This document shows, piece after piece, positions 24,257 to 32,638 of a stretch of 64,000 nt of DNA (positions within the stretch are counted from its first letter, which is position 1; each line of letters opens with the position of its first letter). The notes under the pieces were generated by a model, which made no database searches, had not been told where the DNA came from, and worked only from the letters and a program-made list of their open reading frames with translations. The translations under genes and the position numbers were made by a program. Source of the stretch: Thermomonospora catenispora (GTDB lineage Bacteria > Actinomycetota > Actinomycetes > Streptosporangiales > Streptosporangiaceae); the NCBI RefSeq assembly GCF_006363815.1, contig NZ_RRYT01000018.1, positions 1 to 64,000 on the forward strand, in the 5' to 3' direction.

Positions 24257-24709
24257 TCATCCGGCCAGTTCCGCGGCGGTGATCGCGCCCAGTTCCCAGC
24301 AGGCCTCCAGGTCCGCCTTGGTGGGCTCGCCGGTCACCACCAGCGGGGGGCGGACGGCCCGCCAGGACAGCCCGGTGGTGATCGTCTCGATGGCCCGGAG
24401 CGCGCCGCTCGCGTCGCTCGCCCCGTGCAGGTACGCGGCGTAGGGGCGACGGACGGTGGCCTCCAGGCAGGGGTAGTAGATCTGATCGAAGAAGTGCTTG
24501 AGCGCGCCGGAGATGTAGCCGATGTTGACCGGGGTCCCCAGGATCACCCCGTCGGCCTCCAGCACGTCCACGGCGCTCGCGGTCAGCGCCGGCCGCGCCA
24601 CCACCTCGACGCCCTCGACCTCGTCGGTGCTCGCCCCGTCCCGCACCGCCTCGAACATCGCCTGCAGATTCGGGGAGGCGGTGTGGTGCACGATCAGCAG
24701 GGTCTTCAT
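24257..24709 (-). CDS. Flavodoxin-fold FMN-dependent reductase
   Basis: This 150-residue protein has the FMN phosphate loop HHTASPNLQAM (about 8-18) and the flavin-contact region GTPVNIGYISGALKHFFDQ (about 58-76). It is a small NAD(P)H or quinone reductase of the flavodoxin_5/FMN-reductase type. It may supply reduced flavin; no partner enzyme is evident. Start ATG at 24709. It probably forms an operon with the Dabb gene. Confidence 0.86.
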   Translation of the reverse strand: MKTLLIVHHTASPNLQAMFEAVRDGASTDEVEGVEVVARPALTASAVDVLEADGVILGTPVNIGYISGALKHFFDQIYYPCLEATVRRPYAAYLHGASDASGALRAIETITTGLSWRAVRPPLVVTGEPTKADLEACWELGAITAAELAG

Positions 24710-24879
24710 CGGTGTCGAGCCTAGCGCCGGACCCGGCGGCGCGTCCGGGCCCGCGGCCGGGGGTTGTGACCGGGAACCGCCGTCGGCGCCCGATCGGGGC
24801 CGCGCGCCCATCGACCGGACACCGGGACAGGGAGCATGATTCACTGCAAATCCCCCGAAACACCCCGGAAGGACCCCCA

Positions 24880-26118
24880 GTGGCGAGTGAGCAGAGCACG
24901 ATCCAGGGACACTGCGACCCGGCGTTCAAGGCGGTGCGGGAGACGTTCGAGGAGTCCTTCGCCCGCGGCCGGGAGCTGGGCGCGGGCGTGGCGGTGTACG
25001 CGGACGGCCGCCTGGTCGCCGAGCTGTGGGGCGGCGTGGCCGACCGCCGGACCGGACGTCCCTGGCTGCGCGACACCCCGTGCGCGGCGTTCTCGTGCAC
25101 CAAGGCGGTGACCGCGACGGCGGCGCTGCTGCTGGCCGAGCGCGGGGCCTACGACCTGACCGGCCCGGTGGCGGAGTGGTGGCCGGAGTTCGCCGCGCAC
25201 GGCAAGGACCGCACGACCGCCGAGCACCTGCTCACCCACCAGGCGGGGCTGCCGGCCTTCGACGACCCGGTGACCGCCGAGGACGCCGCCGACCCCGCCG
25301 CGATGGCGGCGCTGCTCGCCGCGCAGGCCCCGCTGTGGACGCCGGGCGAGGGACACGGCTATCACGCGGTGACGTTCGGCTGGCTGGCCGGGGAGATCGT
25401 GCGGCGGCACGCGGGCTGCACCGTCGGGGAGTTCGTCCGCCGTGAGTTCGCCGGGGAGCTGGACCTGTGGATCGGCGCTCCGCCGCAGGTGATCGAGCGG
25501 GCCGCCCGGCTGTCGGCCGACCGGCGCCCGCCGAGCGCGCGGACCGGGACGCGGGCCGACGCGCAGGCCGACGAAGCACGGGGCGGTGCACAGGCCGGCG
25601 CGTCCGCCGAGGCGTCCGCCGGGCGCGAGGCCGCCTCGGCGGACGCCGCAAAGACCGCCGCCCCGGACGACCTGCTGAACCGCGCGCTCAATCGTCCCTC
25701 CACCGGCAAGGGGGGCTTCAACAACCCGGTGGTGCTGGCGGGCGGCTGGCCGGGCGCGGGAATGGTGACCACCGCGTCCGCGCTGGCGACGTTCTACCGC
25801 GATCTGATCGGCGGGCGGATCCTGGCGCCCGACACGCTGCGGGAGGCGCTGCGGCGCCGGGTGCAGGGCCCCGACAAGGTCCTGACCGTCGAGACCTCGT
25901 TCGGCCTGGGGTACATGCGCCCGGCGACGACGTTCTTCATGCCGAAGGCCGCGCGGGAGACGGCGTTCGGGCACAGCGGCGCCGGCGGCTCGATCGGGAT
26001 GGGCGACGTCGAGGCGGGCGTCGCGGTCGCCTACATCCCCAATCTGCTGGGCGGCCGGTTCTCGATCGACCTGCGCGCCCACCGGCTGGTGGAGGCGGTG
26101 TACTCCTCGCTGGGCTGA
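24880..26118 (+). CDS. Serine hydrolase of the beta-lactamase / class C esterase fold
   Basis: This 412-residue protein has SCTK (Ser72 nucleophile, Lys75), a Tyr in GYHAVTFGWL (about 163) and the HSGAGG box (about 366) in place of KTG. The layout fits EstB-type esterases rather than true beta-lactamases. No signal peptide is present, so it acts in the cytoplasm. GTG at 24880 has GGAAGGA six bases upstream. Residues about 218-262 are an Ala/Asp/Gly-rich insertion not expected in the family, with low-complexity DNA. The endonuclease V gene follows 35 bases later. Confidence 0.88.
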   Translation: MASEQSTIQGHCDPAFKAVRETFEESFARGRELGAGVAVYADGRLVAELWGGVADRRTGRPWLRDTPCAAFSCTKAVTATAALLLAERGAYDLTGPVAEWWPEFAAHGKDRTTAEHLLTHQAGLPAFDDPVTAEDAADPAAMAALLAAQAPLWTPGEGHGYHAVTFGWLAGEIVRRHAGCTVGEFVRREFAGELDLWIGAPPQVIERAARLSADRRPPSARTGTRADAQADEARGGAQAGASAEASAGREAASADAAKTAAPDDLLNRALNRPSTGKGGFNNPVVLAGGWPGAGMVTTASALATFYRDLIGGRILAPDTLREALRRRVQGPDKVLTVETSFGLGYMRPATTFFMPKAARETAFGHSGAGGSIGMGDVEAGVAVAYIPNLLGGRFSIDLRAHRLVEAVYSSLG

Positions 26119-26153
26119 CCGCCGGGCCGGCCGGGCCGGTAGCGTACGCGGCC

Positions 26154-26831
26154 GTGAAGGTGCGCGCGCTGCATTCGTGGCCCGAGACCCCGCAGGAGGC
26201 CGAGGCCGTTCAGGACCGGCTGCGTCCGCTGCTGGACCTGGACGGGCCCGGTCCGGCCGAGATCGAGACGGTGGCCGGGCTGGACGTGTCGTATCAGGAG
26301 GGCACGGACCGGCTGGCCGCCGCGGTGGTGGTGCTGGACGCGGCGACGCTGCGGCAGGTCGAGGAGTCGGTGGTGATCGGCACGGCGACGTTCCCGTACG
26401 TGCCGGGGCTGTTCGCCTTCCGGGAGCTGCCGGCGCTGGTCGAGGCGCTGGAGCGGCTGACCGTGGTGCCGGACCTGCTGGTGTGCGACGGCCACGGGCT
26501 GGCGCACCCGCGACGGTTCGGGCTGGCCTGCCACCTCGGGGTGCTCACCGGGCTGCCGTCGCTGGGGGTCGGCAAGACCCGCCTGGTGGGCGAGTACCTC
26601 CCTCCGGCCCGGGCGCGCGGCTCGGTGTCCGATCTGGTCGACGGGGGCGAGGTGATCGGGCGGGTGCTGCGCACCCAGGACGGCGTGCGCCCGGTGTTCG
26701 TGTCCGCCGGGCACCGGATCGACCTGGACACCGCCTGCCGTCACGTGCTGGCCCTGTCCCCTCGCTACCGGCTGCCGGAGACCACCCGGCGCGCCGACCG
26801 GCTGAGCCGCCGGGCGCTCGCCGCTGAGTGA
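26154..26831 (+). CDS. nfi: Endonuclease V (deaminated-base repair nuclease)
   Basis: This 225-residue enzyme cleaves DNA near deoxyinosine. Family motifs are clear: AGLDVSY with catalytic Asp44, YVPGLFAFRELPAL (about 84-97), CDGHGLAHPRRFGLACHLG (about 108-126) and GVGKTRL. The start is GTG at 26154; no ribosome-binding site precedes it, but TAGCGT (26140-26145) eight bases before suggests a leaderless transcript from its own promoter despite the nearby upstream gene. Confidence 0.94.
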   Translation: MKVRALHSWPETPQEAEAVQDRLRPLLDLDGPGPAEIETVAGLDVSYQEGTDRLAAAVVVLDAATLRQVEESVVIGTATFPYVPGLFAFRELPALVEALERLTVVPDLLVCDGHGLAHPRRFGLACHLGVLTGLPSLGVGKTRLVGEYLPPARARGSVSDLVDGGEVIGRVLRTQDGVRPVFVSAGHRIDLDTACRHVLALSPRYRLPETTRRADRLSRRALAAE

Positions 26832-26902
26832 GACACCGCGTTGTCCGGCCCGTTCCCGCGCGGTTAGCGTGACCGGCGATCACCCGGAGCGAAGGAACGC
26901 CG

Positions 26903-27664
26903 ATGGGGCAGCTGGACGGCAAGGTCGCGCTCATCACCGGTGGGGCCCGCGGCATGGGCAGGGCGCATGTGCGGAGGTTCGTGGCCGAAGGGGCCCGCGT
27001 GGTGTTCGGCGACGTCCTGCGGGAGGAGGGCGCCGGGCTCGCCGCCGAGCTGGGCGAGGAGGTCCGCTTCGTGCGGATGGACGTCACCTCGCCGCCGGAC
27101 TGGGAGCGCGCCGTGCGGACCGCGACCGAGGAGTTCGGCGGGCTCGACGTGCTGGTCAACAACGCCGGGATCATCCGGCACCGGCGCATCGAGGACATGC
27201 CGCTGGAGGAGTTCCGGCGGGTCCTGGAGGTCAACCTGATCGGGCAGTGGCTGGGCGTCAAGGCGGTGATCGAGCCGATGAAGACGGCCGGCGGCGGCTC
27301 GATCATCAACGTCTCCTCGACCGAGGGCTTCATCGGGGCCGCCGGGCTCGCCGCCTACAGCGCCAGCAAGTTCGGGGTGCGCGGATTGACCAAGGCCGCG
27401 GCGCGGGAGCTGGGCGAGTACGGCATCCGGGTCAACTCGATCCACCCGGGCGGCATCCTCACCCCCATGGTCTCCGACCCCGACGTGGTCGCCGCCACCG
27501 CCGACAGCGCCGAGGCGTTCCTCAAGGCGCTGCCGCTCAAGCGGATGGGCCGCACCCGCGAGGTGACCGGGCTGGTGGTGTTCCTGGCCTCCGACGACTC
27601 CAGCTACTGCACCGGCAGCGAGGTGCTGGTCGACGGCGGGATGCTCACCGGCGCCGGCTATTAG
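26903..27664 (+). CDS. Short-chain dehydrogenase (3-alpha/20-beta-hydroxysteroid dehydrogenase type)
   Basis: This 253-residue classical SDR has TGGARGMGRAH (about 12-22), DVTSP, NNAGI (about 87-91), a catalytic Ser in NVSSTEG and YSASK (Tyr152, Lys156 approx.), and ends in VDGGMLTGAGY. It resembles actinobacterial NAD-dependent hydroxysteroid or secondary-alcohol dehydrogenases. AAGGA lies upstream of the ATG at 26903, and TAGCGT near 26866 is a possible -10. It is convergent with the amidase gene. Substrate unknown. Confidence 0.88.
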   Translation: MGQLDGKVALITGGARGMGRAHVRRFVAEGARVVFGDVLREEGAGLAAELGEEVRFVRMDVTSPPDWERAVRTATEEFGGLDVLVNNAGIIRHRRIEDMPLEEFRRVLEVNLIGQWLGVKAVIEPMKTAGGGSIINVSSTEGFIGAAGLAAYSASKFGVRGLTKAAARELGEYGIRVNSIHPGGILTPMVSDPDVVAATADSAEAFLKALPLKRMGRTREVTGLVVFLASDDSSYCTGSEVLVDGGMLTGAGY

Positions 27665-27770
27665 ACCGGCCGCCGGCTCCGGCGGGCGGAAGAGGGCCGC
27701 CCGGGCGCCGGCCGGGCCCGACGCCCGCCGCCGCCCGCCGCCCCCTCACGCCTCCCTGCACGCCTCCCCG

Positions 27771-29180
27771 TCAGGCCGCCTGCGGCGTCGAGAGGGGCGG
27801 GCGGCGTTCGTGCCAGCCCTCGACCGCCTCCAGCTGAGCGGCCAGCGAGATCAGCAGGGCCTCGTCGGAGTCGTGGCCCAGCAGCTGAGCGCCGATCGGC
27901 AGCCCGGAGGAGCTGAACCCGGCGGGCACGTTGACGGCGGGCCAGCCCAGCACGTTCCACGGCCAGGCGTACGGGCAGGCCGCCGCGGCGGCGGACTGGG
28001 TGCGGTACCAGCCGGCGCCCTCGTAGGCGCCGACCCGGAACGGGAGCCGCGCGGTGGTGGGGGTGAGCACCACGTCGGCGATCTGGAAGATGCGGCCCGC
28101 CCTGCGGCGCAGCATCGGGTCCAGGCGGCGGGCCAACGGCAGCAGCCGGCGGCTGAGGACCCGGCCGACCTTGGCCTCCGTCTCGGTGCGGGGCTCGGGC
28201 CTGGCCCCGGGGAGGGAGTCCAGCCAGTCGGCCACCCCCGCCGGCCCGCGGGCGACCAGCCCGAGGGCGACCGGCCCGTAGTCGGGGTCGGCGGGGAACA
28301 CCTTGTGCCCGAGCTCGGTCAGCCGCCGGGCGATCCGCTCCACCGCGCGCACGATCTCCGGGTCCACCGTGTCGGGGACGCCGAAGGCGGTGCGGAACGA
28401 GACCGCGATCCGCAGCCTGCCCGGGTCGCGCCGGGCCGCCTGGGCGAACGAGCCGACCGGCGGGTCCAGCCGGTGGACGTCCTCGGGATGGCTGCCGCAC
28501 AGCGCGTCCAGCAGCAGCGCCGCGTCCCCCACCGACCGCGCCAGCGGCCCCCACACCGTCAGCCCGTAGAACGGGTCGCGCAGCGGATAGGCCGACACCC
28601 GGCCGCGCTGCGGCTTGATCCCGACCAGCCCCGTCCAGGCGGCGGGGATGCGGATCGACCCGGCCCCGTCGGATCCGACCGCCGCCGGGACCATGCCCGC
28701 GGCCACCGCCGCCGCCGAGCCGCCGCTGGATCCGCCCGGGGTGTGGTCGGGGTTCCACGGGTTGCGGGCGCTGCCGAACCCCGGCGACTCGCTGAACGGC
28801 CATTGCCCCAGCTCGCAGGTGGTGGTCTTGCCGATGATCACCGCTCCGGCGGCGCGCAGCCGGCGGACGTGCTCGGTGTCGCGCTCCTTGGGCCGATGGT
28901 CGCCGGGCACCGCGAACGGCGTGGTCTCCCCGGCCAGGTCGGTGTCGTCCTTGATGGCGATCGGCACGCCCAGCAGCGGCAGCCGCTCCCCCGCGGCCAG
29001 CCGCCGGTCGGCCTCGGCCGCCTCCGCCCGGGCCGCCTCGGCCCGCACCACCCGGAAGGCCCCCAGGCCTTCCAGGTGGGCGATCCGTTCCAACGAGCGC
29101 TCGACCAGCTCCGTGGCCGACAGCTCGCCCAGGGCCAGCAGTTCGGCCTGGGCCGCCAACCCGAGTGCGTCCAGATCCAC
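27771..29180 (-). CDS. Amidase (amidase-signature family)
   Basis: This 469-residue amidase carries the Ser-cisSer-Lys triad: Lys77 in AIKDD, Ser151 in GGSSGGS and Ser175 in DGAGSIRIPA. It hydrolyses amides to acid and ammonia. Its length is usual for the family. The start is GTG at 29180, with GGGAGG a few bases upstream. The 30-base palindrome begins eight bases before the start codon, so bound TetR protein would cover the promoter or initiation site. No GatC or GatB neighbour is present, so it is a catabolic amidase rather than GatA. Confidence 0.91.
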   Translation of the reverse strand: MDLDALGLAAQAELLALGELSATELVERSLERIAHLEGLGAFRVVRAEAARAEAAEADRRLAAGERLPLLGVPIAIKDDTDLAGETTPFAVPGDHRPKERDTEHVRRLRAAGAVIIGKTTTCELGQWPFSESPGFGSARNPWNPDHTPGGSSGGSAAAVAAGMVPAAVGSDGAGSIRIPAAWTGLVGIKPQRGRVSAYPLRDPFYGLTVWGPLARSVGDAALLLDALCGSHPEDVHRLDPPVGSFAQAARRDPGRLRIAVSFRTAFGVPDTVDPEIVRAVERIARRLTELGHKVFPADPDYGPVALGLVARGPAGVADWLDSLPGARPEPRTETEAKVGRVLSRRLLPLARRLDPMLRRRAGRIFQIADVVLTPTTARLPFRVGAYEGAGWYRTQSAAAAACPYAWPWNVLGWPAVNVPAGFSSSGLPIGAQLLGHDSDEALLISLAAQLEAVEGWHERRPPLSTPQAA

Positions 29181-29188
29181 GCCGCCTC

Positions 29189-29218
29189 CCGTATCGTTCG
29201 TTCGAACGAACGATACGG
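29189..29218. promoter_or_regulatory. 30-base perfect palindromic operator between amidase and tetR
   Basis: The left arm CCGTATCGTTCGTTC (29189-29203) is followed directly by its exact reverse complement (29204-29218), with no spacer. It lies between the divergent amidase gene (start 29180) and the TetR gene (29270). It contains nested GTTC/GAAC repeats. This is the form and position of an autoregulated TetR operator, probably bound by two dimers given its length. Confidence 0.85.
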
Positions 29219-29269
29219 TGTCGACATGGAGGGACGGAAGGGGCCCACGGTGCGAGAGACTGAACGGCG

Positions 29270-29881
29270 ATGGATACCCCTGTTACGGTCCGTGACCGGA
29301 TCCTGCACGCCACCCTACGCCTGATCGGGGAGCAGGGCGTCGGCGCGGTCACCAACCGGGCGGTCGCCAAGGCCGCCGGCGTCTCACTGGGCTCGCTGAC
29401 CTACCACTTCCCCAGCCAGAGCGACCTGCTGCGGGAGAGCCTGCGGACGTTCGTCGACAACGAGATCGCCCGCATCAGCGGCCGCCTCGACCGGCTCCGC
29501 GACGCCGGGATCGGCCCCGAGGAGGCGGCCGAGGAGGTCGAGAAGGCGATCGTGGACTTCGCCTACGGCCCCGAGCAGATCGCCAACCTGGAACTGCACC
29601 TGCACTCGGCCCGCGACCCGGGCATGGGCGACGTCTCCGCCCGCTCGGTGGCCGCCTACGACCGGCTGGCCGTCGGCGTGCTGACCGCGCTGGGCATCCC
29701 GAACGCCGAACGGCACGCCCCCACCGTCGTGGCGCTGCTGTACGGGCTGGCCGTCCGCCGTCTGGCCACCGGGGACGACAGCGCCTCCGGAACCGCCGAC
29801 GCCCTCCGGCTGCTGCTGCACGGGGTCCTGCCCCGCGAGGAGTCCCACGAGAAGCCTCACGGAGGGTCCCGCGGCGGATGA
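29270..29881 (+). CDS. TetR-family repressor of the amidase gene
   Basis: This 203-residue protein has an N-terminal helix-turn-helix (about 8-54) with GAVTNRAVAKAAGVSLGSLTYHF. The C-terminal domain is TetR_C type with ELHLHSARDPGM. It is divergent from the amidase and separated from it by the 30-base palindrome, so it very likely represses both. ATG at 29270 has only a weak ribosome-binding site. The ligand may be an amidase substrate or product. Confidence 0.88.
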   Translation: MDTPVTVRDRILHATLRLIGEQGVGAVTNRAVAKAAGVSLGSLTYHFPSQSDLLRESLRTFVDNEIARISGRLDRLRDAGIGPEEAAEEVEKAIVDFAYGPEQIANLELHLHSARDPGMGDVSARSVAAYDRLAVGVLTALGIPNAERHAPTVVALLYGLAVRRLATGDDSASGTADALRLLLHGVLPREESHEKPHGGSRGG

Positions 29882-30162
29882 GCCCGAGCGGCCCCGACGG
29901 CGGCCGACCCGCGGGGCCCGGGGGTTCGGACCGTCCGAGCCGGCCGCCTCGCCCGTCGGGAACCGGGCCGGGCACCGGCCGACGTCCGCACCGGGCCGGC
30001 AGGTGCGCCCGGCCGGCGCATCCGTCATGGCGCACGGTGCGGTCGTCCCTTGCGACGCCCATGACGCCAGGCGGCCCGATCCGCCTGAGAGAAGGCTTCT
30101 CACCCGCGGTCACGCGGCCTTTGAGCGGCGCTCATGCCGCCCCGTCACCGCATCCGCCGCGC

Positions 30163-30639
30163 TCATCCGCGCCGGGCGCCCGGCGGCCAGAACACCCGGA
30201 CCGCCATGCCGAGATCACGAGCGCGGTCGACCACGTCGGCGGTGCCGCCGAAGCCCCGGGCGGGCCTGCCGTCCCAGACCGCCCACAGCTCGTCGGCCAG
30301 GTCCAGCATCCGCTCACTCGCGGCCATGTGCGCTCGAGGCTCGGAGTCCAGGTACGGCAGACGGTGCACCCGCGCCGCGGCGGCCAGCAGCCGGTCGTAT
30401 TCGGCGTGCGCCTCGGGCGGCAGGCCCGCGCGATAGCGCTCGGCGGGAACGACCGCCTCCAGCGTGCCGCCGTGGTCCAGCACGGCGCGCGCGAAGATCT
30501 GGTCGGCGCCGTCCGCCAGACAGGACAGCCCGATGACGCCGGAGCCGATCTCCGCCAAGGCGGCGCGCAGGGCCTGATCGATCAGGTGCTCGGTGTCGGG
30601 GGGGAGGCCACGATGGCCGGAGATGGCGATACGGGGCAT
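30163..30639 (-). CDS. SLOG-like (Rossmann nucleotide-binding) small protein
   Basis: This 158-residue protein begins MPRIAISGHRGL and contains SCLADGADQIFARAVL (about 39-54), then VVPAERY and DELWAVWDGRPARGFGGTADVV (motifs split). SGHRG at the N-terminus and a GADQ/GG pattern match the SLOG nucleotide/ligand-binding fold seen in DprA, LOG and YspA-type proteins. Function unknown. It lies 10 bases downstream of the XRE gene on the same strand and is clearly in its operon. Some SLOG proteins sense nucleotide signals; whether this one does is inference. Confidence 0.75.
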   Translation of the reverse strand: MPRIAISGHRGLPPDTEHLIDQALRAALAEIGSGVIGLSCLADGADQIFARAVLDHGGTLEAVVPAERYRAGLPPEAHAEYDRLLAAAARVHRLPYLDSEPRAHMAASERMLDLADELWAVWDGRPARGFGGTADVVDRARDLGMAVRVFWPPGARRG

Positions 30640-30649
30640 GGCTGTCGCC

Positions 30650-31933
30650 TCATCCGAAGGTCACGCCCAACCGGTCGTCGAACTCGCGAACCGATTCGGT
30701 CACCGGACCGGTGTACTCGCGGCGGAACCGGCGGGCCCGCTGGACGATCCGCTCTGAAGCATAGGTCAGCCCGGTCTCCAGGGCCTCCCCCGCCAGGCGG
30801 AACGCCTCGTCGACCCGCTCGGTGTCACGCCACCGGGAGCCGCTCTGCCGAACCGCGGTGGCGACCTCCAGCATGACCGCGGCGCGCTGCTTGGGCGCCG
30901 CGGTCCGACAGGCGGCCTTCCCCCGGCCGCCGGCGAACTCGGCGAACGCCGCCAGCGCCTGATCGGGCCGGCCCAGCCGGACCGCCACCAGCGCCCGATG
31001 TCCGGCGAGCTTGGCCGCGTCGAAGGGGAACACCCACGGCCACGGCGGCGCGGTCGCGGGCGCGGCCTCCACCGCCCGTTCGGCGGCCAGCAGCGCCCGG
31101 GTCGCCCGCTGCTCGTCCCGGCGGGCGGTGGCGTGCCCGAGCGCCTCGATCGCGCGCAGCCAGGCCTGCGGAGTGGGGTGCGGGCAGGAGTCGAGCCGAC
31201 GGCGGGCCTCGGCGACGTGGGCCAGGCCGAGCGCCGGGTCGTCGGCCTCGATCTCGAACGCGGCCAGGCTGCCCAGCATGTAGACCGCCAGCAGGTCGTG
31301 CCCGGCCCGGCAGGCCCGGTCCACCGCCAGCCGGTAGTACCTCCGGGCGCTGCCGACGTCGAGCATGTCGGCGTGCAGCCAAGCGGCCAGCCCGGCGGCC
31401 TCGCTGAGCGCCGCCGCGATGCCGGCGGCCAGCGGTCCGTCCCCGGCCCGTTCATGCAGCCGATCGGCCATCTCGACATGGGCGACCACGCCGCGCACCA
31501 GCTCCCGGGCGGGCGTGGTGGCGTCCAGCCGCCGCTGGCCGCCGGTGACGGCGGTCAGCGTGGCGGCGGTGGTCTCGTCCACCGGCGTGCGGCTCGGCAC
31601 GGGCAGCAGGGCCAGCGCCACGGCCTTGCCGAAGTCGCGGCGGTTCGTGGGATCGTCACCTCCTGCGTCGCCGAGCCGCAGCAGCCCGGCCGGGATGCCC
31701 AGGCGGCGGGACAGCTCCCGCACCTGGTCGATGGTGAGCGGCTGGACGCCGCGCAGCACCTTGGAGACCCAGCTCTGGGAGTAGCCGACGGCGGCGGCCA
31801 GGTCGGTCTGCGTCCAGCCGTGCGCCTGCCGGATGCGGTCCAGCAACGTCGGCATGTCGCAGCACGCCAGGGCCGCGGACACGGGAGGACTGGACCAGAA
31901 ATCCGGCGGGAGGCTGTGTGGGGTCCGGTCCAT
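30650..31933 (-). CDS. XRE-family regulator with TPR-like C-terminal domain
   Basis: This 427-residue protein has an N-terminal helix-turn-helix (about 27-83) with RIRQAHGWTQTDLAAAVGYSQSWVSKVLRG and RRLGIPAGLLRL (quoted in parts). It then has a long helical domain (about 130-400) of TPR-like repeats rich in Ala and Leu. Such proteins are common in Streptomyces and relatives and often control developmental or secondary-metabolism genes. ATG at 31933 has no ribosome-binding site, but TACCCT lies six bases before it, indicating a leaderless message. It is divergent from an RsbW-like ATPase gene and upstream of the SLOG gene. Confidence 0.85.
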   Translation of the reverse strand: MDRTPHSLPPDFWSSPPVSAALACCDMPTLLDRIRQAHGWTQTDLAAAVGYSQSWVSKVLRGVQPLTIDQVRELSRRLGIPAGLLRLGDAGGDDPTNRRDFGKAVALALLPVPSRTPVDETTAATLTAVTGGQRRLDATTPARELVRGVVAHVEMADRLHERAGDGPLAAGIAAALSEAAGLAAWLHADMLDVGSARRYYRLAVDRACRAGHDLLAVYMLGSLAAFEIEADDPALGLAHVAEARRRLDSCPHPTPQAWLRAIEALGHATARRDEQRATRALLAAERAVEAAPATAPPWPWVFPFDAAKLAGHRALVAVRLGRPDQALAAFAEFAGGRGKAACRTAAPKQRAAVMLEVATAVRQSGSRWRDTERVDEAFRLAGEALETGLTYASERIVQRARRFRREYTGPVTESVREFDDRLGVTFG

Positions 31934-31934
31934 G

Positions 31935-31945
31935 ACCCTAGGGTA
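31935..31945 (-). promoter_or_regulatory. Leaderless -10 box and palindrome at the XRE gene start
   Basis: On the minus strand TACCCT (complement of 31940-31945) ends six bases before the ATG at 31933. It is embedded in the 10-base palindrome ACCCTAGGGT (31935-31944). The palindrome overlapping the -10 and start could allow autoregulation. Confidence 0.5.
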
Positions 31946-32127
31946 GAGATCACTGTTCGTGCGCGCTCGAGTTCGACAAGTAATCCCTTCAGTCGCCTCA
32001 GGAATTTCCGCGCCGCACGCGCGCCCGAGCCAGCACGCTCGTGCATACAGCCGAATCCCGTGCCCCGGTTCGCAGCGTGGCCCCCTCCCTGACGGCATCC
32101 GGGATCCCGCTTCGAAGGAGGTGTCCC

Positions 32128-32592
32128 GTGCCGGTCGATCTCCGCGAGACCGAGCAACCGACCCCGTTCCCCGTGTCCTCCCCCTGCCCGGACGGCGTGC
32201 TGGGCAGGCTGGTGCTGCCGAACGACCCGCGGGCCGCGGGTCGGGCCCGCGCCTTCGTCCGCCTGCTCACCGCCGCCTGGCGGGCCGCCTGCGTCGCCGA
32301 GGCCGCCGAGCTGTGCGTGTCCGAACTGGTCACCAACGCCCACCGGCACGCCGCGGCGGCGGAGCCGGACGCCCCGCTCGAGCTCGTCGTCCTCCGGCGC
32401 GGGGAGCGTCTGCGCTGCGAAGTCCACGACGGCGACCCGCGGGTGCCCCGCCCCCGCGACACCGACGCCCTGGACGAGGCCGGCCGCGGGCTGCTCCTGC
32501 TGGCCGCGACGGCCGAGGAGCACGGCGCGCACGCCACCCCGCGCGGCAAGGCCGTCTGGTTCGAGCTGATCGCCTGGCCCGGCCGGGGCTGA
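32128..32592 (+). CDS. RsbW-like ATP-binding protein (HATPase_c_2)
   Basis: This 154-residue single-domain GHKL ATPase has an N-box ELCVSELVTNAHRH (about 66-79), a G1 region LRCEVHDGDPRVP and a degenerate G2 GRGLLLLAAT. Such proteins in actinobacteria act as anti-sigma or anti-anti-sigma kinases, or as partners of XRE regulators encoded alongside. GTG at 32128 has a very strong AAGGAGG seven bases upstream. It is divergent from the XRE gene, a pairing often seen in Streptomyces. Confidence 0.87.
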   Translation: MPVDLRETEQPTPFPVSSPCPDGVLGRLVLPNDPRAAGRARAFVRLLTAAWRAACVAEAAELCVSELVTNAHRHAAAAEPDAPLELVVLRRGERLRCEVHDGDPRVPRPRDTDALDEAGRGLLLLAATAEEHGAHATPRGKAVWFELIAWPGRG

Positions 32593-32638
32593 CCCCCGGC
32601 GACCCGCCCGCGCCCGGCCGGCCCGGCCGACGAGCCCG

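Noticed and set aside
24880-26118. True class C beta-lactamase (antibiotic resistance)
   Set aside because: No signal peptide, and HSG in place of KTG; an intracellular esterase is a better reading.
27771-29180. GatA subunit of the tRNA amidotransferase
   Set aside because: No GatB or GatC neighbours, and it is under a dedicated TetR; a catabolic amidase fits better.
29882-30162. Riboswitch or structured leader between tetR and the SLOG gene
   Set aside because: Only short GC-rich hairpins were seen, both flanking genes end here (convergent), and no aptamer core was recognisable.
30163-32592. Anti-phage defence island based on the SLOG protein
   Set aside because: No effector, nuclease or membrane toxin gene is linked; the XRE-ATPase context is regulatory.
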